The notes beneath the pieces were generated by a model, which saw nothing but the letters and a program-made list of their open reading frames with translations, was not told the origin of the DNA and ran no database searches. This document shows positions 42,539 through 53,774 of a DNA stretch of 64,000 nucleotides, piece by piece; within the stretch, counting starts at the first letter, position 1, and every line of letters begins with the position of its first letter. This DNA is from Neodiprion pinetum (lineage: Eukaryota > Arthropoda > Insecta > Hymenoptera > Diprionidae), in contig NC_060234.1 in assembly GCF_021155775.2 (NCBI RefSeq), positions 9,248,283 through 9,312,282 on the forward strand, read 5' to 3'. A program made the position numbers and the translations under genes.

Positions 42539-43129
42539 ACAAACGTCGAACAGAATTGACATTATTTTTAAATGAAACATGTATTTATTCATTTAGATAG
42601 TAGATATAACAAAGCCAATAAAAACGATGAGAATTGTTATATAATTCAAAGTAGTTTATAAAACTTTTATTATGTAACGTACTCACATGAAAATATTTAT
42701 ATTAAAGGACTTTTGTGCATTAACGATTGTGTAGCCAAATGTAAATTACGTATATTTAAATGAACATTTTATGATACTATGACATAAAACCTTGATAATA
42801 GTTTTTTTCTTTTTGATACTTCTGCTTCAAACCTTTATAGTTTTCCCTCTCATCACCGCAACAACGGGAGGGATTTCGTGAAATAAAACCATTCGATTTT
42901 TGAAATCAGCCCTCTTAAAAAATCTTCATCTCTTTCTACACTCATGTTTACGTTAACTTTGGCTGAGTAAATAAAAAATAGCATCTTCGCATGTTGAGAA
43001 TGTACATGGAAACTTGAACCTGAGTTCTATTCTGAACTTATACAACTACAAAAAATGAAAATGAAACTACAATTAACTTAACTATAATGGGGATGAACAT
43101 GAAAGTGGGCCTAGTAGGTAGTTTGCATG
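42539..43129. other. No gene seen
   Basis: AT-rich sequence after the DDE relic, probably its 3' flank. No matched terminal repeat found. Confidence 0.45.
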
Positions 43130-43164
43130 GCGGTCAAGACCATGCTCGGGAAAAAATGATTTTG

Positions 43165-43360
43165 CCTAATCATATATAAATATATATGAATATATATAAT
43201 AACTTATATATAATTAGATCTGAAAATTGGCCAGGTCTTGTCATATACAATCATATATAACGTATATATAAATATATATGATTAGACGTGGCCAATTTTC
43301 AGGTCTCATTATATATAAAATCATATATATTAAATATTCATATATATCATATCCGAATAT
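43165..43360. repeat. AT-rich palindromic repeat cluster
   Basis: Repeated CATATATAAATATATATGA units surround an inverted pair GATCTGAAAATTGGCCAGGTC (43216) and ACGTGGCCAATTTTCAGGTC (43285). The whole can fold into a long hairpin. It may be a small MITE or a replication-slippage hotspot. It sits directly before a solo LTR whose target duplication is TATA. Confidence 0.6.
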
Positions 43361-43389
43361 TTTGAGTGGTTTTTTTTTTTAATTATATA

Positions 43390-44300
43390 TGTCACGTGCG
43401 GAGCGGTCTCGCACGCGACGACTTCACCCTCTTTGTTATTACCGAGGTTTATATTTAATTTTGGTGGATTCGGAGGCGAACGTCCTCTACAGGGCGTTCC
43501 GTGGGAAATGGTTTGGAGGATTTCAATTATGTGGTACCAATTTTGAATGGAAGCGAGTAGAAATATTTAATGAAAAACTAAAAGGCAGCAAGGTTAACGA
43601 CAAGGAAGCTTACAGTATTTTCCTATACTACTCACGTTCTCGCTCTTTCGTACTCTTTCTCTCGGATTCTGCTTCGGCCTCGATGGTGCCGAAGCTTACA
43701 CCTTCACTCACTCACTTACGTACTACACGGCTTGATTAAGTTCGTGGCTTTGCTTATGCGCTTAATTCTAACTTCACAGACTGATGTCGCGACGCGAGAT
43801 GCTTGAATGACCGCGGATAGATTTACAGGGAATTCTCTCTGTGATCGTCGGAGACCCAAGACTGATAACTCTTTACTCGACAGCTCTGAAGGAGCCTGAT
43901 TCCGTAGATGTTGGTTTGATGCTGTCTCTAACGGGACTGTCTTCGCTCGCTCGTCCGACACCCCTTGGAACGTCGGGCGGCGAGCGAATTTCTGCTGACT
44001 TTGCAATTTAAAACAAAGGCTCGCCTCGCAACGGTCATCCTCGAAGCGCGTGATTTCGCGCTCGCCTCATCCCGGTGTTGATTACACCCGGGATCCGGCG
44101 GGCGCGAAGACGCTGACGTTGCTGGCTGTCCAACTACGCCGTTGCGCTTGGCTATACCACGAACTGATTAAAATAAAATATTTTATATGTACTAACTAAA
44201 CCTATGCTTCCTTGTCTCTAAAGATAATAATAATAAATGATGAAATTGTTATGATCGGTAATATGTTACAATTTTGGGTAAATGTGCGGCGCTCGTGACA
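43390..44300 (+). repeat. Solo LTR with 4-bp target duplication
   Basis: A 911-bp unit starting TGTCACGTGCGGAGC and ending GGCGCTCGTGACA, flanked by TATA on both sides (43386-43389, 44301-44304). The ends are short inverted repeats, as in Gypsy LTRs. No internal region, primer site or polypurine tract follows, so it is a solo LTR. The strand is not certain because the ends are palindromic. The ORF at 43389-43739 inside it has no recognised domain. Confidence 0.75.
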
Positions 44301-44304
44301 TATA

Positions 44305-45058
44305 TACACATCTGCAAATAATTGTAGGTGATTGAACTTTTTTAAAAATATGATACAAAATATAATTAACTATTACACTGCGTTTTTTATTTGATATTTA
44401 TGGAATTTTAAAAGCAAATGACTGTTCGCTATTTGATAGCTAGTAGTTCGACCGAACCGCGTGGAAGGTGTTGGTCGCTAAAGTCAAAGATGAGTTTGTT
44501 TTTTGAGTTTATTCTACATCTTATTTATTAGTCATTTTATTTACATATATGAAAAGTTAGCATAATGGTTGCCACGTGAGAGAAGGAGAGGTCTTTGTCT
44601 TGTTGAACTGTGGTGGCGGCTGTAGAGAGGATGTTGGGCGTCGAAGGGGGTCGGTCTCGGTCCTCGGTGGTGGCGTATACCGGCTCTCCGGAGAGCTCGG
44701 CGGTGTCGGGGGACGGCGGTTCTCGGTCGTCTTTATTGGAGACTCCCACTCACTCTCCGACTGGGTCGTCTGGGCGGCAGTCGAAACGAATGAGCGCTGC
44801 GGCTCGGGAAACGGGGAAACTGCAGCCGGGATGCGTCTGCAGTAGCTTGGTGATGTTAGTCGTGGTCTCCTTACGTCCCACAAGGAGAGTAGTACAGCCG
44901 GGGGTCTGGTGAGAGGCCTCGACGGGATATCTATAGGGTGCAATACCCACGGAGCTGGAGGGTTTGTAGCTGCTATGTTTTGATGTGGGCTGGCCGCAGC
45001 CAGATAAACAGGGTCCGTCAAGCAAGGAGGCTGCTGTCCGGTCTGTCTTGTAACGTGG
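44305..45058. other. GC-rich segment, proline-rich minus frame, no gene called
   Basis: From about 44560 the base composition jumps to GC-rich. A minus frame (45021-44557) is Pro/Thr/Ser-rich (RRPPTPPSSPESR) with no domain. It could be an old exon or composition-driven open frame. Confidence 0.4.
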
Positions 45059-45124
45059 CGTCGTAGCGTCAGCGTAGCGTCGTAGCGTCGTAGCGTTAGC
45101 GTGGATTTGTAGCGTCAGCGTCAG
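45059..45124 (+). repeat. GTAGCGTC / AGCGTC short tandem repeat
   Basis: About eight imperfect units of CGTAGCGT and CAGCGT. The GC-rich flank continues to about 45380 with palindromes such as TTCACAATGTTGTTGTGAA (45369) and CTTCTAGGTCGCGCGACTAGAAAG in part. Confidence 0.7.
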
Positions 45125-45711
45125 TAAAGTCGGTCAAGTCGAGGTGAATCCGAAGTGTCCTGCCGATCGGTTCGATCGGTCGTCTCTTATCGCAGCCTCG
45201 GTTGGTCTTTGGCAGCGGGAGACCACGTTGGCTGATTACGCAACGCGCTCGGCTGCGTGGTTGGCGTGAGCGGCGCGCGTGACGTCACACTTCTAGGTCG
45301 CGCGACTAGAAAGTGTAAAAGGCTTGTTGCCTCGCGTGGGTTGGAAGGCGCGCGACCAACGAGTTGCGTTCACAATGTTGTTGTGAACAATGACACTTTA
45401 ATTTTATGATAGCAGTATATATTTATTCATAGATCTCTCAAGAAATTATACATAAGCTCATATAATAATTATTGAAAATTAACTTAATGGTCTAACAGTT
45501 GATTTTGTCTCTAAAATGTAATCAAATAATTGAACTTTCAGTACGTAAAAGCATAGATCGTTTGAGTTTTTTGAGCCTATTAGGTACAGCAATATTTGTT
45601 ACTTTTATAAGTATATTTAATACATCGAATTTTAAAATTGAATGTCACTTCAATAATTTGAAAAAAAAAAGGACAAAACCGTTACACATATTCATAGAGA
45701 TCTCTTAAATA
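45125..45711. other. No gene seen
   Basis: GC-rich to about 45380, then sharply AT-rich. No supported ORF. A sequence boundary near 45380 probably marks an insertion edge. Confidence 0.45.
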
Positions 45712-45794
45712 GTAAATTGAAGATGAAGTTGGTCGAAATTCCGGTCAGGAGAAGAACGTTTAATAATTTGTAAAACGTGAGAATAATAATCGAC

Positions 45795-45825
45795 GTTTCG
45801 GCCGGGCCCTGCCGACCATCCTCAG
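45795..45825 (-). ncRNA. Hammerhead-ribozyme-like core, PLE-2 (3' pseudo-LTR)
   Basis: The minus strand has CUGAGGA, a strong stem II (GGUCG..CGGCC) and GAAAC. The sister copy in the other pseudo-LTR is at 48908-48938. The outer stems were not checked. Confidence 0.6.
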
Positions 45826-46349
45826 GAAAAATTTCTATAATAATTAACAAAAAGGATGCTTCAAAACACAATTCTGGATTGAAAGCATGGATATATGTTC
45901 ATACGAATACTTGTTGTTGTAAAAAATAGGTGAAAAATTACACAGTTGCAAGAACATGTCTGAGTGACAGTTTTAGGTTAAGTGTCAAAGTTTTAATGGA
46001 TGGTTGAATAGAGGAAAAATACGTTAATGAGAAATGAATTATGTCGGAAAAAAGTACTTAATAATAATGTGGAAATTGGAATTAAGGAAGAGATCAGTTA
46101 AATTTGAAAAGATTACTCACAAAAAGTGACGACCAGTACATGCTTAGGTGTTGTTAATGGTTCAGCATTTCGGACGGACGTGAAGGTTAGCGGGAATCGA
46201 TCAGTAAATCTATGTTGATCACGTGTGATCTTGATCTATGTTCGAATGTCATGGATTTCAAAGGCAGGTGACCAATCGGAGCAAGGGGCGCCAAAATTTG
46301 AAAACAAGATTACGAAAACTAGAGAATGTTGGAGTATAAGTGGCTAAGA

Positions 46350-49017
46350 TGTTCAATATCAGTACGTTTGTTAACAGAGTTCCTTTTGTTCTTAAAGATA
46401 TGAATCATTTCTTTGATGATACGTTTATACCAGTTCGGTTCTGTAGCTAGGGTTATAGAGTTGTTGAAATCGAAATTGTGCCCCAGACTTAAGGAGTGTT
46501 CTGCTAAAGCGCATCTATCAGTGACATGGCATTATTATTGAAGCGATGGCCAGAAATTCTATTTTTTAGATGTTGTGACGTTTGTCCAATATAACTCTTG
46601 CTACAGTCTCGACATGGTATTTTGTATACACAGTTAATTTTCTCTAAATTAGGAGTTACAGATTTAAGATGAGAAAACAGAGACAGTTTGGTAGTATTAG
46701 ATATTCTGAAGTAATTTCAATTCCCTCGTCATTCAGAATTCTTTTGATTTGGCTAGACAGATTTTCAATGTAAGGTATAGAGATAGAGTTTTTAAATTTA
46801 TCCTTATCATTAGTTGGATTGTTGGAGTCTACATTCCAATCAATCGAGTTGTACATTTTATCCACTCTATACTTTTTGATATCATTAATGAATTTTATAG
46901 GGTAGCCATTGGAAATGAGAGTTGTTTCTACAAGTTTTAAGTTCTTTTCAAGGAATTGAGGGTTTGAGATTCTAAGGCAGCGATCGAATAAGGATATGGC
47001 GACAGATTTTTTATGTTTAATGGGATGATGTGAGTTAAAGTGAATGTATCTTCCAGACCAGGTTGGTTTGTGGTGCCAATCTAAAATTATGGTGTCATTG
47101 TGGTTAATCACCATAGTGTCTAGAAAACTGATTTTACCAACTTTTTCCAACTCGAAGGTGAATTGAATACGTGGGTGAAAGTTGTTAAACTTATTCAGAA
47201 GAAGTTGTAGGTTTTCGTTCTTGACACACGTTTTAATATCGTCTACGTATCGATAGTAAAAAGGTAGGCTGAAAGGAAGATTTGAAATGATTTTTTTTTT
47301 TTCAAAGTGTGCGAGTACTAGATTCGCTACTACTGGGCTAATTGGTGAGCCCATTGCTAGGCCAAAAATTTGTTGGTAGAATTTATCTTTGTAAGCGAAA
47401 TAGCATGAATCTAAACAAAGTTTGGTGGCCGCTAGGAATTCTTTTTTATTAATGTTGGTGTGAGATTTCAAATTGGGCCAGTTTTTACTGATAATCGATA
47501 TTGCTAGATTGGTTGGAATGTTGGTAAACAGTGATTTGACATCTAGGGATACTAACAGGTGATCAGGAGGGATTGTTTTTCCCCTGATTTTGTTTACAAA
47601 AGACCAAGTGTCCTTGATGTGATAGTCGGATGTACATGTTATGTTTGATAAGACACAAGAACAAAATCTCGAAATTTTGTAGGTGGGAGAATTGATGTTA
47701 CAAACAATCGGTCTGAGAGGAACATTTTCTTTATGAATTTTAGGTAGAAAATATATTTTGGGAGGAAGAGTTGAAAGTTTTGAGGTGTTTAGCAGAGTTG
47801 GAATCTATAAATTTTTTCTGTTGCCATAGACTCATCATATCGTTGACTTGTTTTTGTACTTTTAAGGTGGGATCACGAGAGATAAGAGTATAGGTGGTCG
47901 AGTCATTAAGAATATCTTGGCATTTTTGTTCAAACTCCATCTTTTCCATGACCACTGTAATGTTACCTTTGCCAGCATCGGTGACTACTAGGTGGTTATT
48001 TTGTTTTAAAAATTCTTTGGTTTGTTTAACTTTGGAAGTTATTTGAACGTGAGATGTGGGAGGATGTTTGCCAAGTCTGTTGCCAATGAGTTGGCTAATA
48101 TTTGATCTTACTTTATCTTTGGTGATTCCACTTTTGTTAATGAGAGCTAATTCTACGCTGCTTACAATATCATCAATAGGTAACTTAATATTATTATATG
48201 GTAAACCATGATTAGGACCGAGTGATAAGGTATCCTTAATTTCAGAAGGTAACTCTGTCTTAGATAGGTTAACTAACCAATTGTTAGTGTGAAACTCTTT
48301 AGGAGTATGTATAGACTTGAGTTTGTTAAATTTTATAATGTTATCTGTCTTAATGGCATTGAATAAACGATTGGCCTTCTCTATATCCAAGTTGAAATTT
48401 TTATAATCTAAGTTAGTGAAATGGTTCGAAAAGAAAAAGTTGATATTATGATTAAATTTTTGGATTAACAGCCTTTCCTGTCGATAACATGTTTTAATTT
48501 CGAGCGATAGACACTTGTGTTGTAAAAAGCGTAATGCTTTGATGAAGGTTTTTTCCTTTGTTAAATGTTGAAGGTTTTTGATTTTAAATTTTAGAAAGTT
48601 TGGAATAATACCAAATTGACGGCATTTGAGAAGGAACACTTTACGGTTTTTGATACGTGCTAGTTTTTGCCGGTAGTTCCAGATCATATTGGTTTGTGAG
48701 TGATTTGTAGAGGAAGGTGATCTTAGGTTAGAAGTGCGGTATGAAGTAGGATCACGGTGGTACGAGACGTCCACGAAGCCGTTTCGATGCATTGTATTTA
48801 GGAAAGAAGTTCGTGACCAGGAGGTAGATTGAAGATGAAGTTTGTCGAAATTCCGGTCAGGAAGAAGAAAGTTTAATACTTTGGAAGACGTGAGAATAAA
48901 AATCGACGTTTCGGCCGGGCCCTGCCGACCATCCTCAGGAATAATTCCTATAATAATTAACAAAACAGGATGCTTCAAAACAACAATTCTGAATTGAGAG
49001 CATGGAAATATGTTCAA
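46350..49017 (-). pseudogene. PLE-2 RT / GIY-YIG ORF (minus copy, broken)
   Basis: The N-terminal half (49017-47740) has the long PLE pre-RT region (NLDIEKANRLFNAIK, GITKDKVRSNISQLIGN, NNHLVVTDAGKGNITVVM). Frame breaks follow around 47740-47470; sequence there still encodes the FLPKIHKENVPLRPI-like and DVKSLFTNIP RT motifs. The RT core (47471-46656) has GLAMGSPISPVVANLVL and YRYVDDIKTC. The GIY-YIG part (VYKIPCRDCSKSYIGQ-like) lies below 46656 in another frame. At least three disruptions are present, so the copy is not functional. Confidence 0.87.
48908..48938 (-). ncRNA. Hammerhead-ribozyme-like core, PLE-2 (5' pseudo-LTR)
   Basis: Same core as at 45795-45825: CUGAGGA, stem II, GAAAC. It lies upstream of the PLE-2 ORF. 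Confidence 0.6.
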
Positions 49018-49079
49018 ACGAATATTTGTTGTTGTTCAAAATCGGTGAAAAATTAAACAGTTGCAAGAAACTTGTCTGT

Positions 49080-49789
49080 GCTAATATAGCTGGTGCTGGA
49101 GAAGTTTCATATTTATAGTGCGTGTTGGCACTTATTCTTCCAAAATCACCTGTTCTATTTGGCCATGTAGGAAATGTGATGCGATACTTTGTTTATGCAT
49201 TGTCCTGTGTATCTCCCACTGATCTTAGATATTCATCTACTGGTGTTGGGACTGGGTAGTTAGCACTCTTTACATATGATAACAACCTTTCTTCATTGAA
49301 AGTTGTTTCACCTCGGTGCGCTTTTATTGCTACCTTTCTTGCATAAAGATGTTGTGTACAATACCACGTGAACATTGATTTTGATACAAACTTAGCAAAA
49401 CTTTTATCGACTGTGTGAATAACGTCGTATTGTCGTTCTACTAGAGGGATAAATCCCTCAAAGCTGTCTGCAAAATCATTTCTCGCTGCGTATAATACTA
49501 GTCCTTCAAAACCTTCTGCGTCGAAATCTAACCACATAGGGTCATTTTTCGGAGTGGTTTCCACCGTTGATAGCTTCTTTGGCTGAGGTTTTGAACCAAT
49601 TTCTGGCTTTGGTGCCGTAGCGATTGGTCCTGGTAATGGTTTTGGTTTGGAACCGCCACCTCGTCCTTTCCCATTCCGGGAAGGTCCGCCTCTACCTCTG
49701 CCTCTAAATCCTCCTCTGCTAGAAGAAGATCCTTCGTCTGTAGCTGATGGTATGCTTTCGTTAGCTGATTGTTGTTGGTGTTGATTCAT
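49080..49789 (-). pseudogene. Capsid-like virus-derived ORF 2 between PLE-2 copies
   Basis: A 198-codon ORF from a true ATG (49789). Residues 20-55 are an arginine/glycine-rich basic stretch (GGFRGRGRGGPSRNGKGRGG). A Pro/Lys linker follows, then a folded-looking region (MWLDFDAEGFEGLVLYAARN; FTWYCTQHLYARKV; YPVPTPVDEYLRSVGD). A TAA at 49193 stops it, but the same frame continues for about 38 codons with GDFGRISANTHYKYETSPAP until PLE-2 begins near 49070. This continuation and the YCT..YPVPT..VGD segment align with the fragment at 17571-17981. The RG-rich N-terminus suggests an RNA-virus coat protein. About 100 bp of 5' untranslated-like sequence precedes the ATG. Confidence 0.6.
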
Positions 49790-49935
49790 ATTGAAATATG
49801 TAATTCAACTTTTGCTTTGCCGAGCTCCGCTCTACAACCTCAAATACTCAAGAGAAAATTTGGGGGTATATTAATCATAATATCAACTTTTTCTTTTCGA
49901 ACCATTTCACTAACTTAGATTATAAAAATTTCAAC

Positions 49936-52009
49936 TTGGATATAGAGAAGGCCAATCGTTTATTCAATGCCATTAAGACAGATAACATTATAAAATTTAA
50001 CAAACTCAAGTCTATACATACTCCTAAAGAGTTTCACACTAACAATTGGTTAGTTAACCTATCTAAGACAGAGTTACCTTCTGAAATTAAGGATACCTTA
50101 TCACTCGGTCCTAATCATGGTTTACCATATAATAATATTAAGTTACCTATTGATGATATTGTAAGCAGCGTAGAATTAGCTCTCATTAACAAAAGTGGAA
50201 TCACCAAAGATAAAGTAAGATCAAATATTAGCCAACTCATTGGCAACAGACTTGGCAAACATCCTCCCACATCTCACGTTCAAATAACTTCCAAAGTTAA
50301 ACAAACCAAAGAATTTTTAAAACAAAATAACCACCTAGTAGTCACCGATGCTGGCAAAGGTAACATTACAGTGGTCATGGAAAAGATGGAGTTTGAACAA
50401 AAATGCCAAGATACTCTTAATGACTCGACCACCTATACTCTTATCTCTCGTGATCCCACCTTAAAAGTACAAAAACAAGTCAACGATATGATGAGTCTAT
50501 GGCAACAGAAAAAATTTATAGATTCCAACTCTGCTAAACACCTCAAAACTTTCAACTCTTCCTCCCAAAATATATTTTCTACCTAAAATTCATAAAGAAA
50601 ATGTTCCTCTCAGACCGATTGTTTGTAACATCAATTCTCCCACCTACAAAATTTCGAGATTTTGTTCTTGTGTCTTATCAAACATAACAGGTACATCCGA
50701 CTATCACATCAAGGACACTTGGTCTTTTGTAAACAAAATCAGGGGAAAAACAATCCCTCCTGATCACCTGTTAGTATCCCTAGATGTCAAATCACTGTTT
50801 ACCAACATTCCAACCAATCTAGCAATATCGATTATCAGTAAAAACTGGCCCAATTTGAAATCTCACACCAACATTAATAAAAAAGAATTCCTAGCGGCCA
50901 CCAAACTTTGTTTAGATTCATGCTATTTCGCTTACAAAGATGAATTCTACCAACAAATTTTTGGCGTAGCAATGGGCTCACCAATTAGCCCAGTAGTAGC
51001 GAATTTAGTACTTGAACATTTTGAACGAAAAATCATTTCACATCTTCCTTTTAGCCTCCCTCTTTACTATCGATACGTAGACGATATTATAACGTGTGTC
51101 AAGAAGGAAAACCTACAACTCCTTCTGACTAAGTTTATAACAATTTTCACCCACGTATACAGTTCACCTTTGAGTTGGAAAAAGATGGTAAAATCAGTTT
51201 TCTTGACACTATGGTTATCAACCATAATGACACTACAATTTTAGATTGGCATCACGAACCAACCTGGTCTGGGAGATACATTCACTTTAATTCATATCAT
51301 CCCATTAAATATAAAAAATCTGTCGCCATATCCTTATTCGATCGCTGCCTTAGAATTTCAAAGCCTCAATATCTTGAAAAAAAATTTAAAACTTGTCGAA
51401 ACAACTCTCATATATAATGGCTACCCTTTAAAATTTATTAATTATATCAAAAAGTATAGAGTGGATAAAATGTACAACTCGATTGATTGGAATTTCGACT
51501 CCAACAATCAAACTAATGTTAAGGACAAATTTAAAAACTCTATCTCTATACGGTACATTGAAAACCTGTCTAGCCAAATCAAAAGAATTCTGAATGATAA
51601 GGGTATTGAAATTACTTTTAGAATATTTAATACTACCAAACTTTCTCTGTTTTCTCATCTTAAATCTGTAACTCCTAATTTAGAGAAAATTAACTGTGTA
51701 TACAAAATACCATGTCGAGACTGTAGCAGGAGTTATATTGGACAAACGTCACAACATCTAAAAAATAGAATTTCTGGCCATCGCTCTAATATTAAATGCC
51801 ATGTCACTGATAGATGCGCTTTAGCAGAACACTCCTTAAGTCTGGGGCACAATTTCGATTTCAACAACTCTATAACCCTAGCTACAGAACCAAACTGGTA
51901 TAAACGTATCATTAAAGAAATGATTCATATCTTTAAGAACAAAAGGAACTCTGTTAACAAACGTACTGATATTGAACATCTTAGCCACTTATACTTTAAC
52001 ATTCTCTAG
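49936..52009 (+). pseudogene. PLE-2 RT / GIY-YIG ORF (plus copy, broken)
   Basis: The pieces are 49936-50586 (pre-RT, NNHLVVTDAGKGNITVVM), about 50580-50855 in another frame (LPPKIHKENVPLRPI and VSLDVKSLFTNIPT), 50855-51244 (RT core with VAMGSPISPVVANLVL and YRYVDDIITC), 51175-51417 (LDWHHEPTWSGRYIHFNS) and 51374-52009 (GIY-YIG: VYKIPCRDCSRSYIGQT, LKNRISGHRS, AEHSLSLGHNFDF, end NKRTDIEHLSHL). Three frame breaks. RT plus GIY-YIG in this order identifies a canonical endonuclease-bearing Penelope element. Confidence 0.88.
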
Positions 52010-52501
52010 TTTTCATAATCTAGTTTTCAAATTTTGGCGCCCTTTGCTCCGATTGGTCATCTGCCTTTAAAGTCCACGACATTCGAACATAGATCAATAT
52101 CACACGTGATCAACATAGATTTACTGATCGATTCCCGCTAACCTTCACTTCCGTCCGAAATGCTGAACTATTAGCAACACCTAAGCATGTACTGGTCGTC
52201 AATTTTTGTGAGTAATCTGTTCAAATTTAACTGATCTCTTTCTCAATTCTAATTCCACATTCTTATTAAGTACTCTTTCCGCCATAATTCATTTCTTATT
52301 AACGTATTTTTTCCCTCTCTTTAACCGTCCGTTGAAACTTTGACGCTTAACCTAAACCTGTCACTCAAACATGTTCGTGTAACTGTTTAATTTTTCACCT
52401 ATTTTTGCAACAACAAGTATTCGCATGAACGTATCTCCATGCTTTCAATCCAGAATTGTGTTTTAAAACATCCTTTTTGTTAATTATTATAGAAATTTTT
52501 C

Positions 52502-52532
52502 CCGAGGATGTTCAGCAGGGCCCGGCCGAAAC
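52502..52532 (+). ncRNA. Degraded hammerhead-like core, PLE-2 plus copy
   Basis: It reads CCGAGGA (the conserved U of CUGANGA changed to C), a weakened stem II and GAAAC. It is the homologue of the cores at 45795 and 48908 and probably inactive. Confidence 0.5.
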
Positions 52533-52989
52533 GTCGATTATTATGTTCACGTTTTACAAATTATTAAACGTCTTCTCCTGACAGGAATTTCGACTAATTT
52601 CATCTTCAATCTACCTCCTAGTCACGAACTTCTTTCATAAGTTCACACATTCATTCATATATCCTAATAAGTAATCTGTTTTGATTTGGTGGTTCCAAAG
52701 GTAGTGGTTTATCCTAGTTATTGATTATAGTTTTAACTTGAAAAAAGGGATATTCCCAGGCTGAGCGCTACTGATGCTAATTCAGCAGTCTCCTATCTCA
52801 GTTCTTGGTACCGGCTAAATAAAAGAAAGTTGAACCTTATACTAGGGATCATTGTTGGTCTCTACGTGACTTTTGCCAGGAGGGGTGGATTTCACTGTTA
52901 TTAGAATTAGAGACTTTGATGAAATGATATCTGTGAATTGAAGTAATCAAAGGAACGAAATAGAATGGAATTTGAAAAAGGTACGCCCA

Positions 52990-53050
52990 GGCGGTACGTC
53001 GGGGTGTAACATCCCTCCCCACTTAGAAACCATCAACGTCCCCGTTGATG
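52990..53050 (-). repeat. Gypsy-type LTR edge and polypurine tract (fragment)
   Basis: The minus strand reads AACGGGGACGTTGATGG, TTTCTAAGTGGGGAGGGA and then TGTTACACCCCGACGTACC. This looks like the end of a Gypsy pol, a polypurine tract and an LTR start. The rest of the LTR (below 52990) has no matched end and was probably cut by PLE-2. Confidence 0.5.
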
Positions 53051-53190
53051 AATAGTTGAAGGCTAATAGGTATGTAAAAATTGAGGGTAATAAAAATGAT
53101 TATGTGTGTGTGTTTGTGACAGTGTGACATTGATGATGATGAATCAAGGTATTACATAGATATATATAAAAAAAAAATTACAGGTCGACA

Positions 53191-53230
53191 GGAGAGTAGC
53201 TCTCTGTGATCAGTAAAACTGGTCAGCCGG
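53191..53230 (+). ncRNA. Structured repeat unit 1 (two-hairpin motif)
   Basis: GAGAGTAGCTCTC hairpin followed by TGATCAG-loop-CTGGTCA hairpin and GCCGG. One of four dispersed copies; the outer stem is weak here. Confidence 0.5.
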
Positions 53231-53516
53231 CCTTTACATTAAGAACTACTATATTTTAGATTAACGTAAGGGAGTAACGTCATGAATAGAGGTGGAATAT
53301 CTTATCACATGGTTACTGAAACCTGAAACAATTAGCAATGAATTACCACCACTTTACACTACAAGTGGTGTAATGGAAATTGTGCCCGGACTATTGAGCC
53401 GAATGGCTAAGACTGTCGGCGAAACAGCAGACATGTTCCGAGTTTATTCATTGGAAACATTTTTTTTTTTTTTTTACATTCGCAATCGTTGCTACCGCAG
53501 TCTAGGATATGAGGAC

Positions 53517-53560
53517 GGCGAGAGAATAACTCTCTGTGATCAGTGAAACTGGTCAGCCGA
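53517..53560 (+). ncRNA. Structured repeat unit 2 (two-hairpin motif)
   Basis: CGGC, GAGAG-AATAA-CTCTC hairpin, TGATCAG-TGAAA-CTGGTCA hairpin, GCCG. CGGC pairs with GCCG to close a three-way junction. Confidence 0.55.
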
Positions 53561-53701
53561 GCCTTTGCATTAGTGACAGTTGTAGCATAGCTTAGCGTGA
53601 GGAGTCATATTTGGGATGAGTAATCTTATTTGGGAGGTTTTCATATTTCAACTTCTTTCAGTGTCATCAGACAACATGGTGACAATTGTTGCTGCTGCAA
53701 C

Positions 53702-53774
53702 CTCAGATGTGAGATCGGCCGGAGAATAACTCTTTGTGATCAGGTAAACAGGTCAGCCGAGCCTCACATCTGAG
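53702..53774 (+). ncRNA. Structured repeat unit 3 with 12-bp outer stem
   Basis: The same two-hairpin core (53721-53760), here flanked by a perfect 12-bp stem: CTCAGATGTGAG at 53702-53713 pairs with CTCACATCTGAG at 53763-53774. The inner closing pair CGGC/GCCG is kept; the first hairpin is slightly weakened. Confidence 0.6.

Larger units (their letters stand above)
45712..49070 (-). mobile_element. Penelope-like element PLE-2, minus copy with direct terminal repeats
   Basis: A minus-strand PLE of a family different from PLE-1. A ~245-bp segment (AAGATGAAGTT.GTCGAAATTCC ... ACAGTTGCAAG) occurs at 45718-about 45960 and again at 48827-49070, forming the pseudo-LTRs typical of PLEs. Each holds a hammerhead-like core. 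The coding region between is in two pieces (49017-47740 and 47471-46656) plus a degraded GIY-YIG end (about 46650-46350). Confidence 0.87.
49890..52612 (+). mobile_element. Penelope-like element PLE-2, plus copy (5'-truncated)
   Basis: Inverted relative to the 45712-49070 copy. It starts abruptly within the pre-RT region (equivalent to about 48441 of the minus copy) and runs through the RT, GIY-YIG and 3' region to the pseudo-LTR (52360-52612) with its hammerhead-like core. The sequence is clearly diverged from the minus copy in its 3' half, unlike the near-perfect PLE-1 pair. Confidence 0.85.

Noticed and set aside
43389..43739. 116-codon ORF
   Set aside because: It starts at the first bases of the solo LTR and has no domain; probably chance.
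44557..45021. Proline-rich 154-codon minus ORF
   Set aside because: GC-rich composition keeps two or more frames open at once; no conserved motif, so no gene was called.
45059..45124. Possible CRISPR-like repeat
   Set aside because: Units are 6-8 bp without spacers; a simple tandem repeat in a eukaryotic sequence.
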